A stretch of DNA of 52,838 nucleotides, from assembly GCA_028285165.1 (NCBI GenBank), contig JANQQB010000377.1, positions 1 to 52,838 of the forward strand, in the 5' to 3' direction. Source of the stretch: Rhodobiaceae bacterium (GTDB lineage Bacteria; Pseudomonadota; Alphaproteobacteria; Rhizobiales; JANQQB01). The notes beneath the pieces were generated by a model. It did not search any database. It was not told the DNA's origin and saw nothing but the letters and a program-made list of their open reading frames with translations. The position numbers were made by a program, and so were the translations under genes. Positions 26,326 to 34,068 of the stretch are shown piece by piece; position 1 is the stretch's first letter; the number at the start of each line of letters is the position of its first letter.

Positions 26326-27099
26326 CTATTTTTCGACGAACGCCTTTTCGATCACGTAGTCTCCGGGCACGGACGAATTGCCCTCGACGAAGCCGGCGTC
26401 TTCCAGGATGGTCTTTGTGTCGGCCAACATGCCCGGACTGCCGCACAAAATAAAGCGGTCCTGTGCACTGTCCATTTGGGGCAGGTCGAGATCGTCGAAC
26501 AGCTTGCCGCTGGTGATCAGATCGGTCACCCGTCCGCGATTGCGGAACGGTTCCCGTGTAACGGTCGGGTAGTAGCGCAACTGGTCGCGGATGAGATCGC
26601 CCAGCAATTCGTGCTCCGGCAGTTCCTTGGTGATCATTTCGTAGTAGGCGAGATCGCTGGTATTGCGGCAGCCGTGCACGAGAACGATGTTTTCGAACCG
26701 CTCGTAGATGTCGGGATCCTTGATGAGGCTGAGGAACGGCGCGAGGCCGGTCCCGGTGCCGATCAGGTAGGCGTTGCGGCCCGGTTTCAGATTGTCGATC
26801 AACAGCGTCCCGGTCGGTTTCTTGCCGATGTAAAGGACATTGCCCTCCTTGAGGTATTGCAGCTTCGACGTGAGCGGACCGTCTGGAACCTTGATCGAGA
26901 AGAATTCCAGCGTGTCGTCGTAATGGGCGCTCGCCAGGCTGTAGGCCCGCATCACCCGCTTGCCGTCGATCTCCATGCCGACCATCGTGAACTGGCCGCT
27001 GCGGAACCGAAACGACGGATTCCGGGTCGTGGTGAAGCTGAACAAGGTATCGTTCCAATGGTGAACCGACAGGACCTGTTCTTCGTTCAAGGCGCTCAT
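26326..27099 (-). CDS. fpr: Ferredoxin/flavodoxin-NADP+ reductase
   Basis: A 257-residue FAD enzyme that exchanges electrons between NADPH and ferredoxin or flavodoxin. Visible are the FAD-binding RAYSLAS, IKVPDGPLTSKL, the NADP loop GTGTGLAPFLSL and the C-terminal AFVEK typical of the bacterial subclass. The ATG at 27099 has GGAGAGA upstream. It is co-oriented with the ThDP enzyme with a 12-bp gap, so the two probably form an operon. Confidence 0.93.
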   Translation of the reverse strand: MSALNEEQVLSVHHWNDTLFSFTTTRNPSFRFRSGQFTMVGMEIDGKRVMRAYSLASAHYDDTLEFFSIKVPDGPLTSKLQYLKEGNVLYIGKKPTGTLLIDNLKPGRNAYLIGTGTGLAPFLSLIKDPDIYERFENIVLVHGCRNTSDLAYYEMITKELPEHELLGDLIRDQLRYYPTVTREPFRNRGRVTDLITSGKLFDDLDLPQMDSAQDRFILCGSPGMLADTKTILEDAGFVEGNSSVPGDYVIEKAFVEK

Positions 27100-27750
27100 G
27101 TGCCAATCTCTCCGTCTGCCGTGCGCCGCGGCGGCAAAATCGCCTGTGCCGCGCCGGGTCATTCCGTTCCATTTATCCAGCGCACCGTCGGTCCGCCGAC
27201 TGTCTCCTGCAGCGCGCAGCCAATGCGTCGCGCCTGCGCCCAATTCCCTTTGGGCGCCTGTGTTCGCTTGTGCGTTTCCCGGAGGATCGGCGGTGTGTCC
27301 GCCTTGTCGAATTCGTGCGACAGGCCTAGCCCAGCCGCGCTTGGCCTGTCGAGATCGGGTTTCTAGTTACATTCGCATCCATTTCTATGAAAGTCCGGCG
27401 CCATGCCCTTGATCTGCGTCAAGTCCGGGCGCCGATCCCTGCGACGTCCTGCCGCCTGCTTCAAGTAGGCGGAGGACGCGGGGCAATCGAGAAACGGTGT
27501 GCCAATTCTGCGCTGAAATGTGGGAAAACTTTTCCTGGGTCCGTGGGGCAATGCCCTGAGCGTGGCGGCTCCCCGCGTCATTGCGCCGTCTCGTAAAGCC
27601 GTGTGCGCTTTACACTTTCTTCACGCTCATCGCCAAATTCGCGGGCGCGATCCCGAAAAGGACTCCGCGTTAAGATCATGGGTAGGGATTCTACGTACAA
27701 TCTACGTAATCATACATAAGAATAAATACGTCCAAAGGGAACGTCATACC
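27100..27750. other. 650-bp non-coding region with FNR-like box and hairpins
   Basis: No reading frame here has coding character. The region holds an FNR/FixK-like palindrome (27409-27422), a strong hairpin (27441-27480, with CCGCCT pairing to AGGCGG and GTCCT to AGGAC), a GTAAAGC/GCTTTAC hairpin (27593-27613) and two TCTACGTA direct repeats (27690-27708) before the 63-residue gene. A small RNA or long leader is possible. Confidence 0.5.
27409..27422. promoter_or_regulatory. FNR/FixK-type binding site
   Basis: TTGATCTGCGTCAA fits the FNR/FixK consensus TTGAY-N4-RTCAA on both half-sites and is extended to CTTGATCTGCGTCAAG. It lies about 310 bp upstream of fpr on one side and about 330 bp upstream of the 63-residue gene on the other, so its target is unclear. 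Confidence 0.6.
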
Positions 27751-27942
27751 ATGGCCACTCATCATCCGACTTCCATTCACCATGCCGGGATATCCGCTGG
27801 CTTCGACAAGGTCGAGCGCATTGCCGAAGACCTGCATGTTCGGTCCGCCGACTTCCGCCGGCTTTCCACCGAATTCTCCAATCTGGCGTTCGTCCAGGAA
27901 ATGCTGGAGCTCAGCAAGATCGGGCGTCAGCGCGGTATCTGA
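27751..27942 (+). CDS. Small 63-residue hypothetical protein
   Basis: The protein has a His-rich start (MATHHPTSIHHAG) followed by a predicted helical, charged body (FDKVERIAEDLHVRSADFRRLSTEF...QEMLELSKIGRQRGI). I do not recognise the family. Support for a real gene comes from the ATG at 27751 behind AAGGGAACG, a strong terminator 25 bp after the stop and direct repeats upstream. A regulator or adaptor role would be speculation. Confidence 0.6.
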   Translation: MATHHPTSIHHAGISAGFDKVERIAEDLHVRSADFRRLSTEFSNLAFVQEMLELSKIGRQRGI

Positions 27943-27966
27943 GCCCGCGTCGTCCTGGACAAGCAA

Positions 27967-27995
27967 CAAAGGCCCGCTCATCGAGCGGGCCTTTG
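27967..27995. terminator. Strong bidirectional terminator
   Basis: CAAAGGCCCGCTC, loop ATC, GAGCGGGCCTTTG: a perfect 13-bp stem with a GC-rich core and A/T flanks on both sides. It serves the small gene on the plus strand and the chemoreceptor gene on the minus strand. Confidence 0.88.
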
Positions 27996-28018
27996 GCTTC
28001 GTTCGGGCAAGCTTTGCT

Positions 28019-29491
28019 TTATTTGTTGAGGTATTTCTCGATCTCGGCATTGAGGGCAGTCGCTTCCTTCACCTGTACGATCATGCCGCCGACATTTTCG
28101 GCCGATGCCATTGTTGCCTCGGAAGATTGCGCTACGCCGCTGATCAGGCTGACGACTTCGTCGGTGGCGGCCTGTTGCTCCTCCATTGCGCCGGCAACCG
28201 CGGTTGTGAACTGGTTGATTTCCTCGATCACGTTCTGGATGTCCGCCGTGGCGGAAACCGCGCCTTCGGTGTCATCGCGCATCGAACCGATATGTTCGCG
28301 GATCTGATCCGTCGCGCGGCCGGTCTGCTCTGACAGCTGTTTGACTTCGGCGGCAACGACCGCGAATCCCTTGCCGGCCTCGCCGGCCCGGGCGGCCTCG
28401 ATGGTGGCGTTCAGCGCCAGCAGTTTCGTCTGATCGGCGATGGTCTCGATCATGGCGATGATCTCACCGATCTGTCCGCTGCTTTCCGATAGGCTCGACA
28501 TGCGCTCGGTGCACAGGCTGGCCTGCTCGATGGCCCGTTGAGTGATGGCGGCCGTCTCGGCCATGCGCTGTGAAATCTCCTTGATCGAGGCGCTCATCTC
28601 TTCTGAGGCCGTCGACACCGCGCCGGCTTTCTGCTGGGCATCGGTGGCAATGCCTGACAGTTCCGACGAGGCCGTTTCGAGGCCGGACGACACGTTGTCC
28701 ATCGCTTCGACGACATTGGCGACTTCCTCGGCCATCTTGATCTGGTTGGTGATGATCGACCAGGAGACCATCGGGCCGAGATAGCTGCCGTCCTGGTCGG
28801 TGATCGCATTGACATCGAGGCTGAGCACTTCCGGCCCGACATGGATGTTTGCCTTGTGCGGCAGGTTTGCCGGATCCGCCAGCATGGAGCGCTGATGTGC
28901 CGGGTTTTTGTGGAACACATCGATGTTCGTCCCGAGCAGGTCTTTCGCCTTGATCGGGAGATAGTCCTCGACCGCCTTCAAGGTGTTGACGCTCGTCTGA
29001 TTGCAGTAATTGATCTCGAAGGTTTCGGGATCGCAGGTCATGATGTTGATCGGCATCTTGTCGATCATCTGCAACAGACGCTTGGATTCGCGATCCGCCT
29101 TGACCTTGTCGGTCACGATGTTCCACATCAGCAGCGTCTTTACATAGGCGCCGTTCTTGTCCGTGATCGCGCTGATGTTGAGGTCGATATATTCTTCGCC
29201 AAGCTTGATCTGAGCATAATGCGGCAGATTGGCCGGGTTGGACAGAATACCGCGTTGATGCGCGGGGTTCTTGTGGAAGGTATCGATTGACGTTCCGATG
29301 ATCGAATGCGCGTCGATATCAAGCAGATGCTTGATCCTTTCGAGCATCTCCATCGACGCCTTGTTGGCATAGTCGATGACGAAGTTCTTGGTCTCGCATG
29401 TCATGATCGCGACCGGCAGATCATCGACGATCGTCTGAAACAACGCCGCGTCTGCAACCTTGAAGCCGGATTTTGCTTTTGACATGAACAT
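28019..29491 (-). CDS. Soluble double-PAS methyl-accepting chemotaxis protein
   Basis: A 490-residue cytoplasmic chemoreceptor. Two PAS domains (about 10-125 and 130-250) repeat the same pattern, including FHKNPAHQR in each, which suggests a tandem duplication and a shared cofactor or ligand. The C-terminal MCP signalling domain contains the conserved hairpin tip around [41 protein letters not shown]. No transmembrane helix is present. The ATG at 29491 has GGGGGAAG 7 nt upstream; 29515 and 29485 are alternatives. A perfect CtrA box lies about 50 bp upstream. Confidence 0.93.
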   Translation of the reverse strand: MFMSKAKSGFKVADAALFQTIVDDLPVAIMTCETKNFVIDYANKASMEMLERIKHLLDIDAHSIIGTSIDTFHKNPAHQRGILSNPANLPHYAQIKLGEEYIDLNISAITDKNGAYVKTLLMWNIVTDKVKADRESKRLLQMIDKMPINIMTCDPETFEINYCNQTSVNTLKAVEDYLPIKAKDLLGTNIDVFHKNPAHQRSMLADPANLPHKANIHVGPEVLSLDVNAITDQDGSYLGPMVSWSIITNQIKMAEEVANVVEAMDNVSSGLETASSELSGIATDAQQKAGAVSTASEEMSASIKEISQRMAETAAITQRAIEQASLCTERMSSLSESSGQIGEIIAMIETIADQTKLLALNATIEAARAGEAGKGFAVVAAEVKQLSEQTGRATDQIREHIGSMRDDTEGAVSATADIQNVIEEINQFTTAVAGAMEEQQAATDEVVSLISGVAQSSEATMASAENVGGMIVQVKEATALNAEIEKYLNK

Positions 29492-30036
29492 GACTGTCTT
29501 CCCCCTGTAATACACAGTCGCAGAAACTCATTTTTCTGTTAAAGTGCCGTTAATCGACGCAGCAAAAGCCAAATAAATTCGTACGTTTGATTACGTATTG
29601 TTATTACTTGCTACTCATTGTTCTGCTTAATTGATAGTTATTCTTTTTGTTTCGGGGCTTGTAATTTTACCGAATATATCAAAGTGGATTTTGTTTTGTT
29701 TGGATGTGCGCATGACTGTTTTTTATCATGTCTAATTACAAATATTTATATTTGAGACGGTGGTGCAACCGATGTCACATAAATTCTACTTTTGGGAGAT
29801 TTTCCGGATCGGATGCGACCATTTTTATCCGGTTGGGCGGTTTTGGTCGGGTCGAATGCCAACGGCGGGCCCGATGGCCGGTCACGGAGCTTAATGCGCG
29901 CGCCGGCCTCTTTGCGCGACAAGAGCCGCCATCGGCATCAGGCGAATGCAAACTGGACAGAGACGGTGTCGGTGTCCTACGGATCCTGATCTCAGTAGCG
30001 GGCGAACCGCCCGTTCCCTCCATAGACAAGACAGGG
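29492..30036. other. AT-rich intergenic region upstream of chemoreceptor and SDR genes
   Basis: This 545-bp gap is strongly AT-rich in its first 300 bp. It holds a perfect CtrA box (29539-29553), a one-mismatch CtrA-like site TTAATTGATAGTTAT (29627-29641) and TACGTT/TACGTA repeats (29582-29597). The right part returns to genomic GC and precedes the SDR gene. No gene is supported. Confidence 0.55.
29539..29553. promoter_or_regulatory. CtrA-binding site (perfect TTAA-N7-TTAA)
   Basis: TTAAAGTGCCGTTAA matches the CtrA consensus exactly and lies about 50 bp upstream of the chemoreceptor start. CtrA commonly controls chemotaxis and motility genes in alphaproteobacteria. Confidence 0.72.
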
Positions 30037-30750
30037 ATGGAAACAATGGACGTTTCAGGCAAGAAAGCGATCGTTTTCGGGGGCTCGTCCGGAATCGGTC
30101 TGGCGGCGGCCAGACAATTGGCGGATTTGGGTGCCGAGGTCGTTATCATCAGCCGGGACCCGGACAAGGCCGGCGGCCTGCCTTCGACGATCAGTGTCAA
30201 ATCCTGCGACGTTCGCGACCCGGAAGCCCTTCAGGCGCTGTTCTCAGAGGTCGCGCCGTTCGACATCCTGATCAGCGCGGCGACCGGCGGCGCCAGGGCC
30301 GTGGGTCCGTTTCTGGACATGGACATGGACGGCTTCAAGGGCTCTTTCGACAAGCTGTGGGGATACGCCAATGTCGTGCGGTACGGGACACAGCATCTGA
30401 GCGCCGACGGCACGATCGTGCTGGTCAGCGGTGCGCCGGCCCGCAAGACAAAACCGGGGCAGGTGGCCATCGGTTCCGTGGGCGGTGCGGTGGAAGCCAT
30501 GGTGCGCGCCATTGCTCCGGAAATCGCTCCGCGCCGCATCAATGTGGTGTCGCCCGGCCAGATCGACACGCCGATGGTCGCGCTGCAAGGCGGGGAACGC
30601 GACGAGTTTTACCGCAAGATGACGGCGAACCACGTCATCAAGCGTGCCGGGACCGCCGACGAAGTGGCCCAGGGCATCATATTCATGGTGCAGAACGACT
30701 TCGTCACCGGCACGACCATCGATGTCGACGGCGGTTGGCTGCTCTCCTAG
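30037..30750 (+). CDS. Atypical short-chain dehydrogenase/reductase family protein
   Basis: A 237-residue Rossmann-fold SDR. The cofactor loop GGSSGIG is intact and the VSPG segment after the active site is typical. The catalytic YxxxK motif is missing: by alignment of QVAIGSVGGAVEAM with the usual Y..SKAAVE, Tyr is replaced by Ile and Lys by Gly, although the serine in LVSGAP remains. Normal dehydrogenase chemistry is therefore doubtful. The start may be 30037 (GACAGGG upstream) or 30046. It is convergent with the aminotransferase gene, 4 bp apart. Confidence 0.82.
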   Translation: METMDVSGKKAIVFGGSSGIGLAAARQLADLGAEVVIISRDPDKAGGLPSTISVKSCDVRDPEALQALFSEVAPFDILISAATGGARAVGPFLDMDMDGFKGSFDKLWGYANVVRYGTQHLSADGTIVLVSGAPARKTKPGQVAIGSVGGAVEAMVRAIAPEIAPRRINVVSPGQIDTPMVALQGGERDEFYRKMTANHVIKRAGTADEVAQGIIFMVQNDFVTGTTIDVDGGWLLS

Positions 30751-30754
30751 GTGT

Positions 30755-32176
30755 TCAGACCAGCGCGTCCTGTCGCAGCAATCGCAGGCTGGCACGCAGG
30801 GCGTCCGCGGTCTGGTCGATCTCGTCCGGCCCGTGGCTGCCCGACAGCATGCCGCCGGGCCAGCCGGCAAGGTCGACGCCGTTGACGAGCATGGCCAGGC
30901 GCAGGGCTCTGTTGATGATTTCGGACTTCTGCGTCAACGCCTGCGGCGTCAGCAGCATTGGATCGAACCGCTCCGGATCAACCGCCATCCCGTCCGGATT
31001 GAGAAAGATGTGAAACGCCGAGGATTGCCCGTATACGGCCCAGGGCACGTCTTCTTCGGCGAGAACCTCGTTCAGGCGCTGCCTCAGACTTTCCGTCAGC
31101 GCATCCGTCCGGCCGAGGAGCGATCCGTCGGCAATACGGGCAAGCGTCGCGATGCCGGCCGCGGCGCTGACCGGATTGGCGTTGAACGTTCCTGGATGGT
31201 AGATTTTTTCCCGTCCGGACGCTGCGGCCGCGTCGAAATCGAGACCGTCCAGGATGTCCCTGCGACCGGCCACGGCGCCTCCCGGCAGCCCGCCGGCAAC
31301 GATCTTGGCCATGGCTGTCAGGTCCGGAACGATACCGAGCTTTTGCTGAACACCGCCGGGCGCGACGCGGAAGCCCGTGATCACCTCGTCGAAAATCAGA
31401 ACTGTGCCGGTGCGCGCGGTGTGTTCCCGCAGGTCGGCAATGAAGTCTGGCGCAATCGGAACCTGGCCGGTGGCGGCGCCCAGCGGTTCCAGCAGGACGG
31501 CTGCCGGGGGAGGGTGATGCTCGAACAGGCTGCTGAGCGCTTTTCGGTCGCGAGGATCGGCCAGCAGGGTGTTTCCGGCAACCGAATTCGGTACGCCGCG
31601 CGCCGGCGAGCCGTCGAAATGGGCGGCATAGCCGGTGGTCATGTCGTCCTGCCAGCCGTGGTAATGTCCGGGAAAGCGCAGGATTGTGTCGCGACCGGTA
31701 TGGGCGCGGGCAAGACGCACCGCCATCAGGGTCGCCTCGGTACCCGACGCGGTGAAGCGCACCCGTTCGGCCGAAGGCACGAGGTCGACGATCGCACGGG
31801 CCCAGGCGATCTCGTCGGCATGGCCGGCGGCGAACTGGGTGCCGCGATCGAGTGCGGCGTTGATCGCTGCTCGGATGTCCGGATCGCCGTGTCCCAGGAT
31901 GAGCGCGCCGTGGCCGCCGAAATAGTCGACATAAAGATTGCCGTCGACGTCCCATTTCAAAGGGCCGCGCGCCCGATCGATGTAATGGGCGTAGGGATTC
32001 ATGCGCCGCGAATCGTGGGTGATTCCGCTCGGCAGCAATGCGCGGGCTTCCTCGGCCAATGCGCGGGAGCGGACCGTTCTGGCGCAATAGGCCTCAAGCA
32101 CCCGCGTACCTGCCAGCGGATCGTCGTTCGGTTCGGGTTCCGCGCCGGCTTTTGCGAAAGTGCGCAGGTCGGTCAT
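30755..32176 (-). CDS. Class III PLP aminotransferase (glutamate-1-semialdehyde aminomutase-like)
   Basis: A 473-residue fold-type I PLP enzyme. It shows GNLYVDYFGGHGALILGH, FTASGTEATLMAVRLAR, the HYHGWQDD segment, FDEVITGFRV and the PLP lysine in TAMAKIVAGGLPGGAVAGR. The sequence is closest in style to HemL-like aminotransferases but is longer than HemL at both ends. It is more likely an amino-acid or amine transaminase/mutase than the tetrapyrrole enzyme. The ATG at 32176 is chosen over a start at 32218. It is divergent from the C-N hydrolase gene. Confidence 0.85.
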   Translation of the reverse strand: MTDLRTFAKAGAEPEPNDDPLAGTRVLEAYCARTVRSRALAEEARALLPSGITHDSRRMNPYAHYIDRARGPLKWDVDGNLYVDYFGGHGALILGHGDPDIRAAINAALDRGTQFAAGHADEIAWARAIVDLVPSAERVRFTASGTEATLMAVRLARAHTGRDTILRFPGHYHGWQDDMTTGYAAHFDGSPARGVPNSVAGNTLLADPRDRKALSSLFEHHPPPAAVLLEPLGAATGQVPIAPDFIADLREHTARTGTVLIFDEVITGFRVAPGGVQQKLGIVPDLTAMAKIVAGGLPGGAVAGRRDILDGLDFDAAAASGREKIYHPGTFNANPVSAAAGIATLARIADGSLLGRTDALTESLRQRLNEVLAEEDVPWAVYGQSSAFHIFLNPDGMAVDPERFDPMLLTPQALTQKSEIINRALRLAMLVNGVDLAGWPGGMLSGSHGPDEIDQTADALRASLRLLRQDALV

Positions 32177-32292
32177 GCTCTGTTTCCGGCACGTCAGCGG
32201 TAAGGATCCGTGCCGCATTTCCCGCTGGGGAAACCGGCATTGCCTGTCTACACTGGCCTGCGGTGGTTGTCAGAGCAAGCGGAGACGGACCG

Positions 32293-33240
32293 ATGGCGCG
32301 GATGCAGACGGTGGCCGCCGGCCAGCTTGGCCCCATCGGACCGGACGAAGCGCGTCCCCGTGTGGTCGCACGGCTCATCGCGCTTCTTGAAGAGGCCAAG
32401 CGTCGGAGCTGCACTCTGGTCGTCTTTCCGGAAATGGCGCTCACGCCATTTTTTCCGCGTCGCTGGATTCCGCGGCAGACAGACCGCGATCGCTATTTCG
32501 AATTCGACATGCCGTCCCCGGAAACCCGACCGCTGTTCGAGGCTGCGGCAGCGCTCAATATCGGATTTTATCTTGGGTATTGCGAGGCGGTTGGAGAGGG
32601 GCAGGATATCCGGCGGTACAATACATCCGTCCTGGTCGATGGCGTCGGGCGCATTGTGGGAAAGTACCGGAAGGTGCATCTGCCGGGAAACGCCGAGTAT
32701 GATCCGACACTCAAGCTGCAGCACCTGGAAGCCTGTTACTTCGAAGACGGGGATCTCGGCTTTCCGGTTTTCGAGGCCTTCGCAGGCCGCGTCGGCATGC
32801 TGATATGCAACGACCGGCGCTGGCCGGAACCCTATCGCGTGCTTGCCCTGCAGGGAGCCGAACTGGTCTGCCTCGGCTACAATTCTCCGGCCTTTCTGCC
32901 CGATACGCCCGAACAGAACGGTTTGCGTACCTTCCATCACCTCGTGCCGATGCAGGCCGCCGCCTACCAGAACGGCATGTGGATCGTCGCGACCGCGAAA
33001 GCCGGACGGGAGGACGGGTGCGACATGATGGGCCAGTCCTGCGTGATTGCGCCGTCGGGGGAAGTTGTCGCGCGTGCCACTGGCGTCGGAGACGAACTCG
33101 TCACGTGCCGAATCGATCTCGATGCAACGAAGGCCTACAAGCGGTTTTTCGATTTCGACACCTATCGACGCCCGCAAGCGTATCGGCTGATCGTCGACCG
33201 CCAAGGTGTCGGGCCTCCGCTTTCGCGCGGCGAGACATGA
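32293..33240 (+). CDS. Carbon-nitrogen hydrolase, N-carbamoyl-D-amino-acid hydrolase-like
   Basis: A 315-residue nitrilase-superfamily amidase. The Glu-Lys-Cys triad is visible in VVFPEMALTPFF, GKYRKVHLPG and MLICNDRRWPE. The CNDRRWPE signature, the HLVPMQAAAYQNGMWIVATAKAG segment and the length fit D-carbamoylases, which release D-amino acids from N-carbamoyl precursors. No hydantoinase or racemase gene is next to it. The ATG at 32293 follows GGAGACGGACCG. Confidence 0.87.
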   Translation: MARMQTVAAGQLGPIGPDEARPRVVARLIALLEEAKRRSCTLVVFPEMALTPFFPRRWIPRQTDRDRYFEFDMPSPETRPLFEAAAALNIGFYLGYCEAVGEGQDIRRYNTSVLVDGVGRIVGKYRKVHLPGNAEYDPTLKLQHLEACYFEDGDLGFPVFEAFAGRVGMLICNDRRWPEPYRVLALQGAELVCLGYNSPAFLPDTPEQNGLRTFHHLVPMQAAAYQNGMWIVATAKAGREDGCDMMGQSCVIAPSGEVVARATGVGDELVTCRIDLDATKAYKRFFDFDTYRRPQAYRLIVDRQGVGPPLSRGET

Positions 33241-33551
33241 TGCCCTTTGCGGGACGATGAACCCCGGTAACGCTGCACGTGCAGTGGCGATACCAGCGGC
33301 AATGCCATCAGCCACATCGCCGCCTTTGGCCATCAGGCACCTGTGGATCGATGGTGCGACAGGGGCGACCTTGACTTGCAGTCTGTCTCAGCACAGTGTT
33401 GGTAAGGGATAATACTTAGGGTCGGACTTCGGCCCATTTGAGGCCACAAACGGTACCAGGCCGCACCTCTTGAAGGTCCGCCTCGCGGGGGATGTCCTCG
33501 CCAAGCCATCCGGTGGCCAAGCATCGGGGACACGCCGTGCTGCAGAGCGAC
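33241..33551. other. Intergenic region before the BLUF gene
   Basis: About 310 bp with no gene. It contains a TTGACT (33371) and a GATAAT (33408-33413), but their spacing does not make a standard promoter. Confidence 0.4.
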
Positions 33552-33893
33552 ATGAGAGAAAGAATGTACGACCTGATCTATGTCAGCACTGCCAAGGGAT
33601 CGCCTTCCCACGACGACCTGAAGAAACTTCTGACCCGGGCGCGGGAGCGCAACAGTGAGCTCGGCGTGACCGGTCTGCTTGCCTATGATCAGGAGACGCG
33701 GTCCTATGTCCAGATTCTGGAAGGGCCGAAGGAATCCGTCCTGAAGATCTTCGATATCATTCGCAAGGATCAGGGGCACGAAAACATCCGCGTGCTGAAA
33801 GAGGGCGACAGCCAGTCTCGGCGGTTCGGCGACTGGACAATGGCAATGGTCGAATCCGCCTATTTCAAAGCGATCGTGTTTGAATATCTCTGA
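33552..33893 (+). CDS. BLUF-domain blue-light photoreceptor (single domain)
   Basis: A 113-residue FAD-based blue-light sensor. The key BLUF residues are present: the Tyr in DLIYVSTA, the Asn in RERNSELGVTGLL, the Gln in YVQILEG and the WTMAM segment carrying the switch Trp/Met. No output domain is attached, so it must signal through a partner protein. ATGs at 33552 and 33564 are both possible; a start at 33492 is less likely. A terminator follows. Confidence 0.92.
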   Translation: MRERMYDLIYVSTAKGSPSHDDLKKLLTRARERNSELGVTGLLAYDQETRSYVQILEGPKESVLKIFDIIRKDQGHENIRVLKEGDSQSRRFGDWTMAMVESAYFKAIVFEYL

Positions 33894-33902
33894 TATCAGT
33901 CG

Positions 33903-33963
33903 GGCCGGCGGCGCCCCTGCCGGCAAGGCATGCATGGCGCCTTGCCATCGCCGGCCGCGTTTT
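33903..33963 (+). terminator. Nested-hairpin terminator after the BLUF gene
   Basis: GGCCGGCG (33903-33910) pairs with CGCCGGCC (33949-33956) and encloses GGCAAGGC (33922-33929) paired with GCCTTGCC (33939-33946). GCGTTTT follows. Confidence 0.65.
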
Positions 33964-34068
33964 CCCACGGACTAAATCCGCTTCCCGCGCGTTTTCAGGA
34001 CAAGCGAGCTACACATTCGGCTCTTCCTGAACAGCGCCCCAATGGGGTGCCAAGCGACGGAGCGATTT

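Noticed and set aside
25645-27366. A 573-codon plus-strand ORF opposite the ThDP enzyme and fpr
   Set aside because: It is a mirror frame of two well-supported minus-strand genes with no domain of its own.
27363-27581. A minus-strand ORF in the 650-bp gap
   Set aside because: Its codon use and composition look random, and it covers the FNR-like box and the hairpin.
29728-30036. A longer N-terminus for the SDR protein starting in the AT-rich gap
   Set aside because: The added residues have no SDR similarity and the Rossmann fold starts right after the ATG at 30037.
33371-33413. A sigma-70 promoter for the BLUF gene (TTGACT ... GATAAT)
   Set aside because: The two boxes are about 31 bp apart, too far for a normal promoter.
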